DNA of 23,098 nt from CAZDSS01 sp964508185 (lineage in GTDB: Bacteria; Pseudomonadota; Alphaproteobacteria; Sphingomonadales; Govanellaceae): contig CAZDSS010000037.1 of NCBI GenBank assembly GCA_964508185.1, positions 1 through 23,098 on the forward strand, read 5' to 3'. The notes beneath the pieces were generated by a model. That model was given only the letters and a program-made list of their open reading frames with translations, ran no database searches and had not been told where the DNA came from. Below, piece after piece: positions 15,716 through 22,649 of the stretch (its first letter is position 1; the number at the start of each line of letters is the position of its first letter). The translations under genes and the position numbers were made by a program.

Positions 15716-17782
15716 ATGCAGCCCTTCACGAAACATCTGCTGGCGACCACCGCCGTCGCCCTCACCGAAATCGCCGTCCTCGCCTGCCCCATGGGCGCCT
15801 TCGCCGCCGAGGGATTTGGCTTTGAAGAAATCGTGGTCACGTCGCGCAAGCGGGCGGAAAGCCTCCAGGACGTGCCCGACGCCATCGCCACCTTCTCCGC
15901 CCAGAACATCGAGGAAGCGGGCGTCGCCACGGTCAAGGACTTCGTGAGCTTCGTGCCGAACCTCACGCTGATCCAGGCCCAGAACCAGGGCACCGTGAAC
16001 ATCAACATCCGCGGCATCGGCCAGGTGCGGAACGGCGAGCCGCCCATTGCCATGGTGATCGACGGCGTGCAGATCGCAAGCCCCAACCAGATCACCCAGG
16101 AGCTTTACGACATCGAGCGCATCGAGGTGCTGAAGGGCCCGCAGGGCGCCCTGTACGGCCGCAACGCCATCGGCGGCGCCATCAACATCATCACCCGGCA
16201 GCCCACCAACGAATACGAGCATTTCCTGCGGGTCACCGCCGCCAACGGCTTCGACATCAAGGTCCAGGGCGGATCGAGCGGCCCCATCGTGGAGGACAAG
16301 CTCCTCTACCGCATCGCGGGGAGCTATCAGGACTTCGACGGCGTCATCAACAACGTGACGCTTGACAAGGACGTGGACTTCCTCGAGGACAAGAACGTCC
16401 GCGGCCGTCTCCTTTTCCTGCCGACGGACAACCTGACCTTCGACCTGCGGCTTTCCTACTCGAAGTTCGACGGCGGCGCGTCCTGGTACATTCCGCTGCC
16501 CGATAGCCAGTCCAACAACACACGCATTCCTGTGGAAGCCAACGTCCTCGGCACCGGCGACCGGGAGCTTCAGGAATATGCGCTGAAGATCGATTATGAC
16601 GCGGGCTTCGCCACCTTCACCTCCATCAGCGCCTACTCGTCGACGGAGGAGACCTTCTTCGAGGACCTCGACTGGCTGGCGGCCCCGGGCCTTGCCGCCG
16701 GACAGGCGCTGGACGTGGAAGCCATCAGCCAGGAATTCCGCGTCACCTCGGCGTCCGACCAGCGACTCCGCTGGATGTTCGGCGCCTATTACATCGAGAC
16801 CGATCGCCTGATCGACACCGAGCTGTTCCTCGATCTCGACGGCAGCTACGCGCCCATCGCCAATCCCGTGGACGACGGCAAGGGCAAGGCGATCGCGGGC
16901 TTCGGCCAGCTGAGCTACGACGTGACCGACACGCTCGAAGCGACCGTCGCGCTCCGCTACGACCGCGACAAGCGGCGGCAGACGTCGCTGACCCTCGACA
17001 TCACCTCGGAAGAATCCTTCAGCGCCTGGCAGCCCAAGTTCTCGCTGGCCTACAAGGCGACGGAAGACGCCCTGATCTATGCGACGGTCGGGCGCGGCTT
17101 CCGCTCCGGCGGCTTCAACCAGGGCACGTCCGCCTTCAATCCTCTCTATGGCGCCGAGACCAACTGGAACTACGAGTTCGGCTTCAAGACCAGCTGGCTC
17201 GCCAACCGCCTGCAGGTGAACGGCGCCCTGTTCTGGACCGACTTCAAGAACCAGCACGTGTTCCTGCTGGACGCGACGACGGTGGCGCAGGGCATCGTCA
17301 ACATCGACAAGACGCGCATCAAGGGCGTGGAGCTGGAAGTCAGGGCCCGTCCGCTGCCGGGGCTCGATCTCTTTGCGGCCGCGGGCCTCATGGATGCAAA
17401 GATCCGCGACTTCGACGGCACGGGCCTCTATGACGGCAACCAGTCGCCGCTCACCAACGAATGGTCCTACAGCATGGGCGCGCAGTACGCCCATGAGCTC
17501 GGCAACGGCTACGCGCTGGTGACGCGGGTCGACTACAACGCCAAGGGCGATCTCGTGTGGCATGTGGACAACGCCGACCGGCAGAAGAGCCACCACATCG
17601 TGGACGCGCGCATCAGCCTTGAATCGGGCGATACCTGGCGCGTGACGGCGTTCGCGAAGAACCTCTTCAACACCCGCTACACCGAGGAATTCTTCGCCCG
17701 CGAATTCATCGGCACGGCCACCGACATCCGCTGGCCCAACACGCCGCGCCGCTACGGAGTGGAAATTTCGACCCGCTTCTGA
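15716..17782 (+). CDS. TonB-dependent outer-membrane receptor
   Basis: The 688-residue protein starts with a signal peptide ending near AFAAEG (residues about 24-28). A TonB-box-like EEIVVTSRKR follows, then the plug domain with DGVQIASPNQI and the hallmark IERIEVLKGPQGALYGRNAIGGAINIITRQP. The beta-barrel runs to the last residues RRYGVEISTRF, ending in Phe as outer-membrane barrels do. Such receptors import scarce or bulky compounds using TonB energy. The plug wording is that of the large Caulobacter/sphingomonad group whose substrates are often carbohydrates, aromatics or other organics rather than iron. No Fur-like site precedes it. A good GAAGGTAGAGAG site supports the ATG. The Rieske oxygenase begins 17 bases after its stop, so uptake and oxidation are probably co-transcribed. 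Confidence 0.94.
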   Translation: MQPFTKHLLATTAVALTEIAVLACPMGAFAAEGFGFEEIVVTSRKRAESLQDVPDAIATFSAQNIEEAGVATVKDFVSFVPNLTLIQAQNQGTVNINIRGIGQVRNGEPPIAMVIDGVQIASPNQITQELYDIERIEVLKGPQGALYGRNAIGGAINIITRQPTNEYEHFLRVTAANGFDIKVQGGSSGPIVEDKLLYRIAGSYQDFDGVINNVTLDKDVDFLEDKNVRGRLLFLPTDNLTFDLRLSYSKFDGGASWYIPLPDSQSNNTRIPVEANVLGTGDRELQEYALKIDYDAGFATFTSISAYSSTEETFFEDLDWLAAPGLAAGQALDVEAISQEFRVTSASDQRLRWMFGAYYIETDRLIDTELFLDLDGSYAPIANPVDDGKGKAIAGFGQLSYDVTDTLEATVALRYDRDKRRQTSLTLDITSEESFSAWQPKFSLAYKATEDALIYATVGRGFRSGGFNQGTSAFNPLYGAETNWNYEFGFKTSWLANRLQVNGALFWTDFKNQHVFLLDATTVAQGIVNIDKTRIKGVELEVRARPLPGLDLFAAAGLMDAKIRDFDGTGLYDGNQSPLTNEWSYSMGAQYAHELGNGYALVTRVDYNAKGDLVWHVDNADRQKSHHIVDARISLESGDTWRVTAFAKNLFNTRYTEEFFAREFIGTATDIRWPNTPRRYGVEISTRF

Positions 17783-17799
17783 CGTGAAGGAGAGCGACC

Positions 17800-18780
17800 A
17801 TGACCGACCAACCGATCCGTCGCCGCTTGCGCAACGACCTGCCGTTCGAGGGCGAGGGCGGGCTGTTCTTCCAGACCTGGTACCCGATCTGCCTGTCGGC
17901 GGCGGTGGCCCCGGGTCAGGTCGTCGGGGAGGATTTCCTCGACGGCCGGGTGGCGATCTACCGCACCATGGAAGGCAAGGCCCATGTGGTCAGCGCCTAT
18001 TGTCCCCATCTCGGCGCCGACCTTTCGGTCGGCACCGTCGAGGGCAACAACCTCAAATGCCGCTTCCATCACTGGGAATATGACGAGACCGGCGTCTGCG
18101 TGAAGACGGGGATCGGCGATCCGGCGCCGCGGGCCGCCTGCCTGTTCACCTTCCCGACGGTGGAGAAGTTCGGCATCATCTGGGCCTTCAACGGCACGGA
18201 AGCGCCGTGGGAGCTTCCCGACTTCGAGATCCCGCACGACCGCCTCGTGATGCGCAGCGTCCGCGTGCCGCAGGTCTACAACTGCGACGGCTGGATCTTC
18301 TGCTGCAACACGCCGGACATGCAGCACATCAAGGTGGTCCACAAGATCAATTTCGAGACCGAGGATCCCCACCAGCTGGTGACCTGGCACGAGAACGGCT
18401 TCGACTATCCGCTGAAGGCTGAGCACCAGGGCGGGATCAAGATCGACTGGACCATCGGCATCCGGGGCACCAGCTTCTTCCGCCAGCAGGGCATGTTCGG
18501 CGACTGGTGGCTCGGCGCCATCACCGGCCACAGCTGCCCGCGCCCCGGCCAGCACGAGATCTTCTTGTGCCTCGCGGTCGAGAAGGACGAGAAGGCGGAG
18601 GAAAGGCTCGATCTCGCCCAGAGCGTCCTGGAGCGCACGGTGCTGGAGGATTTCCCGATCCTGAACAGCATCCACTACACCGCCGGGACGCTGACCAAGG
18701 GCGACCGCACGCTGGCGAAGTTCTTCGACTATCTGCGGTCCTATCCGCGCGCGCATCCTTCGGCGGACTTCATCCGTTGA
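17800..18780 (+). CDS. Rieske non-heme iron oxygenase, alpha-subunit type, substrate unknown
   Basis: The 326-residue protein has an N-terminal Rieske [2Fe-2S] domain with Cys68-x-His70 (YCPHLGAD) and Cys87-x2-His90 (CRFHHWEYD). The C-terminal catalytic domain carries the mononuclear iron motif Asp173-x2-His176-x4-His181 in NTPDMQHIKVVH and a plausible third ligand Asp284 in VLEDFPIL. Asp173 would bridge electron transfer between subunits. Such enzymes mono- or dihydroxylate, or O/N-demethylate, aromatic and alicyclic compounds. It is shorter than classical dioxygenase alpha subunits (about 450) and nearer in size to demethylase/monooxygenase types that work without a beta subunit. No ferredoxin or reductase is encoded nearby, so electrons must come from elsewhere. 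Neighbours are a receptor, a Rid protein and an NTF2-like protein in one operon. Confidence 0.93.
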   Translation: MTDQPIRRRLRNDLPFEGEGGLFFQTWYPICLSAAVAPGQVVGEDFLDGRVAIYRTMEGKAHVVSAYCPHLGADLSVGTVEGNNLKCRFHHWEYDETGVCVKTGIGDPAPRAACLFTFPTVEKFGIIWAFNGTEAPWELPDFEIPHDRLVMRSVRVPQVYNCDGWIFCCNTPDMQHIKVVHKINFETEDPHQLVTWHENGFDYPLKAEHQGGIKIDWTIGIRGTSFFRQQGMFGDWWLGAITGHSCPRPGQHEIFLCLAVEKDEKAEERLDLAQSVLERTVLEDFPILNSIHYTAGTLTKGDRTLAKFFDYLRSYPRAHPSADFIR

Positions 18781-18806
18781 AACTCAATTCCGGAAACTGA
18801 ACGACC

Positions 18807-19202
18807 ATGAACAAGCAGATCCATCATGCCCGCCCGGCCCTGGAACAGGCCTTCGCCTTCGCCCAGGCCGTGCGCGTCGGCAACATGCTGTACATCTCCG
18901 GCGCCCTCAGCTGGGACGAGAATGGCGAGCCCGTCGCCGTCGGCGACATGGAAGGCCAGGTGCGCAACGTCTATGCGGACCTCGAGAAGGTGCTGAAGGC
19001 CCACGGCGCCACCTTCTCCAACGTCGTCAAGGAAACGGTCTATACCGTGGACATGGACGCGCTCGTGGCCGCGGCCCACATTCGCGCCGAATTCCTCAAG
19101 GGCCATTCGCCCTTCGCCGCCACCTGGGTGCAGGTGGCGCGGCTGGTGAAGCCCGAGTTCCTGCTAGAAGTCGAAATGATCGCGGCGCTTCCCGGCGCCT
19201 GA
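18807..19202 (+). CDS. Rid (YjgF/YER057c/UK114) family protein lacking the catalytic arginine
   Basis: The 131-residue protein is a Rid-fold subunit: VRVGNMLYISGALSWDENG, QVRNVYADLEKVLKAHGATFSNVVKETVYTVDM and the C-terminal VARLVKPEFLLEVEMIA, with Glu121/Glu123 in the last strand. In E. coli RidA the essential residue for imine hydrolysis is Arg105; here the matching position in SPFAATWVQVARL is Ala105. That places it outside canonical RidA and near the Rid subgroups often found in catabolic operons, where they may act as deaminases, isomerases or accessory proteins on pathway intermediates. It lies 26 bases after the Rieske gene and 40 before the NTF2-like gene. The likely role is processing a product of the oxygenase, not general 2-aminoacrylate detoxification. 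Confidence 0.9.
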   Translation: MNKQIHHARPALEQAFAFAQAVRVGNMLYISGALSWDENGEPVAVGDMEGQVRNVYADLEKVLKAHGATFSNVVKETVYTVDMDALVAAAHIRAEFLKGHSPFAATWVQVARLVKPEFLLEVEMIAALPGA

Positions 19203-19242
19203 TCCGCGTTGATGCTCCCACAGATCCAACGAAGGCAGACCC

Positions 19243-19683
19243 ATGACCCATGAACAGGAAGTATTGACACTCCTCGAAGACGGCGCGCGCAGGATGATGG
19301 CGGCCCTGTCCTGGACGCCCGAGCGCGCGCCCGACTGGGACAGCTTCCGCGCCCTTTTCCACAAGGAGGCGAAGCTCGTCCCCGCCGCCCGTCCCGCCGC
19401 GCCCATCACGGTCGAGACCTTCATCGACCGCATGCAGACGCAGCGCGACAACGGCTCGCTGGTCGATTTCCAGGAGGACCACATCGCCCTTGCGGGCCAT
19501 GTCTTCGGCAATGTGGCGACGGTGTTCCAGACCTACCGCACCATCATCAACAAGGGCGAGCCGGGCTACGGCATCAGCGCCATGGTGTGGATCTTCGACG
19601 AGAACGCCTGGCGCTGCATCAGCATGGCCTGGGACGCCCAGACCGCCGAAAAGCAGATCCCGGCGCACTACATGGGCGCCTGA
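19243..19683 (+). CDS. NTF2/SnoaL-like small protein of the oxygenase operon
   Basis: The 146-residue protein looks like a cone-shaped NTF2-like domain: an N-terminal helix pair, WDSFRALFHKEAKLVPAARP, VETFIDRMQTQRDNGSLVDFQEDHIALAGHVFGNVATVFQTYRTIINKGEPGYGISAMVWIFDENAWRC... shortened here to the key parts 'FHKEAKLVP', 'GNVATVFQTY' and 'ISAMVWIF'. This fold is used by SnoaL-type cyclases, ketosteroid-isomerase-like enzymes, dehydratases and the beta subunits of ring-hydroxylating dioxygenases. No assigned catalytic residues are recognisable. As the last gene of the receptor-Rieske-Rid operon it may be a structural partner of the oxygenase or an enzyme acting on its product. The ATG follows AACGAAGG. 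A perfect GC palindrome follows the stop. Confidence 0.75.
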   Translation: MTHEQEVLTLLEDGARRMMAALSWTPERAPDWDSFRALFHKEAKLVPAARPAAPITVETFIDRMQTQRDNGSLVDFQEDHIALAGHVFGNVATVFQTYRTIINKGEPGYGISAMVWIFDENAWRCISMAWDAQTAEKQIPAHYMGA

Positions 19684-19694
19684 TCCGGAAGATG

Positions 19695-19714
19695 GGGCGG
19701 CCGCGCGGCCGCCC
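19695..19714. terminator. GC palindrome between convergent genes
   Basis: GGGCGGCCGC is followed at once by its reverse complement GCGGCCGCCC, a 20-bp perfect palindrome with no spacer, between the NTF2-like gene and the convergent MarC-family gene. As RNA it would form a very stable hairpin from either strand. No T-run is present, so termination is inferred from position. Confidence 0.5.
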
Positions 19715-20331
19715 TACGCGGCGGACTTGATGCCGTCGATGATGAACTGGGTGGCGAGCGCCGCAAGGATCACGCCCAAAAGCCGCGTGATGACCATGGT
19801 GATGGTGGGGCCGAGCGCCGCCATCAGCCGCCCGGACAAGAGGAACAGAAGGAAGCTCACCCCCATCACGATGATGAGCGCGGCGATCACCAGCGCCATC
19901 CCCGCCCAGTTGCCGTCCTGGGAGGCGGTGAGCAGGATGATGGAGGTGATCGCCCCCGGGCCGGACAGAAGCGGGATCGCCAGCGGGAAGACGGAGATGT
20001 CTTCGGGAATGGGCTTCTGCGCCGTCTCCGCCGTGTGGCTTCGCCGCTTGTTGCGGAATTCGAAGATCATCTCGAATGCGGTGACGAAGAGAAGCAGGCC
20101 GCCCGCGATGCGGAAGGCGCTGATGGTGATGCCGAGGAAATCGAGAATATGCTCCCCCGCGAAGGCGAAGAGCAGCAGCACCACGGTCGCGATCAGCGTA
20201 CCCCGCACCGCCATGCTCCGCCGGTAGGCGCGGTCGCCGCCGCTCGTCATCACCGCGAACATGGGCATGAGCCCAAGGGGATCGACCACCACGAACAAGG
20301 TGGTAAGGGCCGGAAGGAAAATGTCGAGCAC
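19714..20331 (-). CDS. MarC-family integral membrane protein
   Basis: The 205-residue protein has about six hydrophobic segments and the MarC family wording: FLPALTTLFVVVDPLGLMPMFAVMT near the start, FRIAGGLLLFVTAFEMIF in the middle and PLAIPLLSGPGAITSIILL at about 120-140. MarC proteins lie in the inner membrane; some were called amino-acid transporters (NAAT), but the role is unsettled and the link to multiple antibiotic resistance has been withdrawn. The start is taken as GTG at 20331, because GGAGG lies seven bases upstream and the membrane segment follows directly. An in-frame ATG at 20406 would add 25 non-conserved, arginine-rich residues. It is convergent with the oxygenase operon. Confidence 0.88.
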   Translation of the reverse strand: MLDIFLPALTTLFVVVDPLGLMPMFAVMTSGGDRAYRRSMAVRGTLIATVVLLLFAFAGEHILDFLGITISAFRIAGGLLLFVTAFEMIFEFRNKRRSHTAETAQKPIPEDISVFPLAIPLLSGPGAITSIILLTASQDGNWAGMALVIAALIIVMGVSFLLFLLSGRLMAALGPTITMVITRLLGVILAALATQFIIDGIKSAA

Positions 20332-20436
20332 GCCGAGGCCTCCGTCATGCAGGCGGCGGGTGGTTGCGCCGCCCCGACAGCATAGGGCAGAGGGCGCGAT
20401 CCTCAAAGGGCGGCGCTGGACGGGAGCTGGCGGCGC

Positions 20437-21111
20437 CTAGATCTCCGCCCAGCGGCGCAGCAGATTGGCGTAGGACTTGGCGACGAGATCGAAGGCCGGC
20501 GACTTGCCGTTCGCCTCGAAAATCTGCCGCCGCGCGCGGTCGAGATCGAACAGGATCTCCAGCCCCGCGGGATCGCGCACCGCCGACTGGATCCACCCCA
20601 CCGCCGCAAGCCGCGCGCCGCTTCTGACCGGCGCCACGCGATGCAGGGTGGTCGAGGGATAAAGGATCAGCGCCCCCGCCGGCAGCTTGTAGGACGCTTC
20701 CTGCCCCGCCGTGTCCATGATGAGCTCGCCGCCCTCATATTCATCGGGGGACGACAGGAACAGGGTGAAGGACAGGTCGCTCCGCAACTCCCCCGGCCCA
20801 CCGAGGCCCATGAGGGCGTCGTCCACATGCATGCCGTAGTCCATCCCCGACTCATAGCGGCTGAACAGAAGGCCGCTCCATCGCCGCGGCAGGGCGGCGG
20901 CGCGGATCACTTCATTGGCCGCAAGGACTTGCCGGAGCTTCTCCTGCAGGCGGTCGCGCAAGCTCCCCCTGGCGAGCTGCTGGTTATGCTTGACCGCCCG
21001 GGCATGCCAGCCCGCCGTGAGCCTGCCGTCCTCGAAACTTGCGCGGGCCAGCGCGTTCCGCACATCCGCCAGCATCTCCGCATCCACCACATCCGCAATG
21101 CATAAAATCAT
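20437..21111 (-). CDS. piuC: PiuC/YbiX-type Fe(II)/2-oxoglutarate-dependent PKHD hydroxylase
   Basis: The 224-residue enzyme has the iron triad His95-x-Asp97 (GMHVDDALM) and His157 (TTLHRV), with Arg167 (GARLAAVGW) placed ten residues later to hold 2-oxoglutarate. The strand PAGALILYPSTTLHRVAPV is typical of the PKHD-type hydroxylase family. In other bacteria these genes are Fur-regulated and sit beside siderophore receptors, though the hydroxylated target is unknown. The ATG at 21111 gives the usual family length; the same frame is open to 21816 but that part is antisense to the divergent gene and carries no homology. A Fur-like palindrome 36-54 bases upstream is shared with the divergent exported protein, which supports iron-starvation control. 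Confidence 0.92.
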   Translation of the reverse strand: MILCIADVVDAEMLADVRNALARASFEDGRLTAGWHARAVKHNQQLARGSLRDRLQEKLRQVLAANEVIRAAALPRRWSGLLFSRYESGMDYGMHVDDALMGLGGPGELRSDLSFTLFLSSPDEYEGGELIMDTAGQEASYKLPAGALILYPSTTLHRVAPVRSGARLAAVGWIQSAVRDPAGLEILFDLDRARRQIFEANGKSPAFDLVAKSYANLLRRWAEI

Positions 21112-21146
21112 CGGCCCGCCTTCACTGTGCGCTGGATCTTGCAATT

Positions 21147-21165
21147 GATATTGATTATCAATCAA
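21147..21165. promoter_or_regulatory. Fur-box-like operator between piuC and the GGE-repeat protein
   Basis: The 19-base stretch contains the perfect palindrome ATTGAT-T-ATCAAT (21150-21162) and matches the classical GATAATGATAATCATTATC Fur box at 13 of 19 positions by eye. It is an AT-rich island in GC-rich DNA, 36 bases from the piuC start and 43 from the divergent start, so one site could repress both genes when iron is plentiful. An Irr-type site is an alternative in alphaproteobacteria. Confidence 0.72.
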
Positions 21166-21207
21166 CATGAACATGGACAAGCCCAACAGCAGGAAAGGCA
21201 TGAAGGG

Positions 21208-22047
21208 ATGATCGAGATCAAGACCAAACTTTGGGTGGGCCTTGGCGCGTTCGTGATCGCAGCCGGGGCGGCCAATGCGGGCCTCGCCCAGGATGCCGGC
21301 GCCCATGGCGGTCACGCGACTCACATGATGGCCGGCCAGGGCGGTGAAGGCGGCGAGGGCGGCGAAGGGGGCGAAGGCGGCGAGGCCGGCCTGAACGCCG
21401 ATGCGGCCACCGACGACGTCGCCTTCCTGAGCCAGCTCGGCCTGGTGCGCGGCCATCTCCATGTGGGCGTCGCCCTGTATCTCGAGGGCCATCGGGATGC
21501 CGGCCGCACCCACATGAAGCATCCCCAGGACGAACTCTATGCAAGCCTGCTGCCCGCCTTCGCCGCGCGCGGGGTCGAGGGTTTTGACGCTGAGCTCGAA
21601 CGTCTGGCGACGCTCACCGCAAAGGACGCGCCGGATGCGGAAGTGAAGGCGGCCTATGACGAGCTGGTGGCGGCGATCACCCGCACCGAGCAGAAGGGCG
21701 CGCCCAAATCCTTCGCCGATCCGGTGCAGCTCGTGCGGGTCGCGGCGAACCTGCTGCGCACGGCGGGCGAGGAATACGAGATCGGAACCGAGAACCGGGT
21801 CGTGGTGAATGCCCACGAATATCAGGATTCCCTGGGCTTCACCCGCACGGCGAGGATGCTGATCGACCGCGTGGCCGACCGGCTGGCGAAGGAAGCGCCC
21901 GAAACCCTCGCCAATATCGAAGAACAGTTCAAGAGCGTGCAGATCGCCTGGCAGGGCGTGATGCCGCCCGAGCGGGTGGAAGCGGATCCCTCCCTCCTCT
22001 ACGGGGCGGCGGCCAATCTCGATTTCGCGGCGGCGAGCCTGCGCTGA
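21208..22047 (+). CDS. Exported protein of unknown function with His-rich segment and Gly-Gly-Glu repeats
   Basis: I do not recognise a named family with certainty. The 279-residue protein has a signal peptide (hydrophobic residues about 8-27, likely cut near GLAQ-DAG). A histidine/methionine cluster HGGHATHMM follows at 33-41, then five GGE triplets at 45-59. The remainder is helical and charged, with conserved-looking HLHVGVALYLEGH (83-95) and THMKHPQDELY (101-111), then long amphipathic helices. The histidines and repeated glutamates suggest metal binding in the periplasm, which fits the shared Fur-like site with the divergent piuC. The ATG at 21208 follows AGGAAAGG; an in-frame ATG at 21127 would place the operator inside the gene. 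Function as an iron-binding or iron-responsive periplasmic factor is inference. Confidence 0.8.
   Translation: MIEIKTKLWVGLGAFVIAAGAANAGLAQDAGAHGGHATHMMAGQGGEGGEGGEGGEGGEAGLNADAATDDVAFLSQLGLVRGHLHVGVALYLEGHRDAGRTHMKHPQDELYASLLPAFAARGVEGFDAELERLATLTAKDAPDAEVKAAYDELVAAITRTEQKGAPKSFADPVQLVRVAANLLRTAGEEYEIGTENRVVVNAHEYQDSLGFTRTARMLIDRVADRLAKEAPETLANIEEQFKSVQIAWQGVMPPERVEADPSLLYGAAANLDFAAASLR
21340..21384 (+). repeat. Five 9-base GGC-GGN-GAR repeats coding for (Gly-Gly-Glu)5
   Basis: The 45-base tract is five in-frame copies of a 9-base unit differing only at third codon positions. It lies just after the signal peptide and histidine cluster of the exported protein. Such tracts can change copy number by slippage without shifting the frame. 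Confidence 0.9.
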
Positions 22048-22049
22048 TT

Positions 22050-22397
22050 TCAGGCGGCCGAAAGCCGGACCGGGGCGAGCAGATGGTCGCCCCGGCTGGC
22101 GGCGAGGATCTCCACCCCCACATTGCAGACGAGAACCGAGGCCGCGAGCTTGTTGGCGATCACGGAGCTTCGCTGTTCGTCCAGATCGCGCACCTTGACG
22201 TCGATCACCAGCTCGCCGCCGACGAAGCGGCGCGCCCGGACGAGTTCGGGCAGGATGTTCTGCGCGGCGAAGAATTCCACCACCCGCGACAGGGCGGCAG
22301 GATCCGCGAGGGCGCGGACCTCGAAATGGACGAGATTGCCGGACTGGCGGGGATCATGATGAGCGGCCCCCTCACGGGCCGACGGAAGCGTGGACAT
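22050..22397 (-). CDS. Small ACT-domain-like protein
   Basis: The 115-residue protein has a single ACT-like beta-alpha-beta pattern: LVHFEVRALADPAALSRVVEFFAAQNILPELVRARRF, then GGELVIDVKVRDLDEQRSSVIANKLAASVLVCNVGVEIL. ACT domains bind small ligands, usually amino acids, and the wording resembles stand-alone regulatory subunits such as acetolactate synthase small chains, though it lacks their full length. The ATG at 22397 has a GGAG site eight bases upstream; a longer in-frame start at 22484 would cross the inverted repeat and is less likely. It is divergent from an Lrp/AsnC regulator, another amino-acid-sensing protein, and the intergenic region carries paired repeats. The enzyme partner, if any, is not visible. 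Confidence 0.75.
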   Translation of the reverse strand: MSTLPSAREGAAHHDPRQSGNLVHFEVRALADPAALSRVVEFFAAQNILPELVRARRFVGGELVIDVKVRDLDEQRSSVIANKLAASVLVCNVGVEILAASRGDHLLAPVRLSAA

Positions 22398-22413
22398 CAC
22401 GCAAGCTCCTCTG

Positions 22414-22493
22414 CAAACGAATGGCTGACGACGGATACACCCGGCCCTTAAAGAAGGACCGGGCCCATAATTCGCGTCGTGCACATTCGTTTG
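22414..22493. promoter_or_regulatory. Long-range inverted repeat with inner hairpin upstream of the ACT-domain gene
   Basis: CAAACGAATG (22414-22423) and CATTCGTTTG (22484-22493) are perfect 10-bp complements 60 bases apart. Between them CCCGG-C-CCTT and AAGG-A-CCGGG (22440-22463) form a second hairpin with one mismatch and a four-base loop. The near arm is three bases from the GAGGAG ribosome site of the ACT-domain gene on the minus strand. It could be a structured 5' leader controlling translation, or a pair of operators for the divergent Lrp-type regulator. Confidence 0.5.
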
Positions 22494-22649
22494 GGAAGCG
22501 CGTGTGTCATGCCTCTCCTATAAGCGCGAAAAAGCCGCGCTGTCAATCTCCCGGAAATCGGACCGGCGAGCCCGCCAGGAAAAGACTGTTGCGCGTGTTC
22601 TCAAAGTGGAAGAATAAGGATCTGCCATAACGATCATATGGGGAAGAAC

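Noticed and set aside
15680..17596. Open frame of about 638 codons on the minus strand opposite the TonB-dependent receptor
   Set aside because: Antisense shadow without motifs; the plus strand has signal peptide, plug and barrel.
21112..21816. In-frame N-terminal extension of the PiuC-type hydroxylase
   Set aside because: It would run across the Fur-like site and antisense to the divergent exported protein; the start at 21111 gives normal family length.
22518..22540. Possible promoter (CTATAA) and GCGCG/CGCGC hairpin upstream of the Lrp-type gene
   Set aside because: The nearest -35-like TTGGGA is 21 bases away, and the hairpin is only five pairs in GC-rich DNA.
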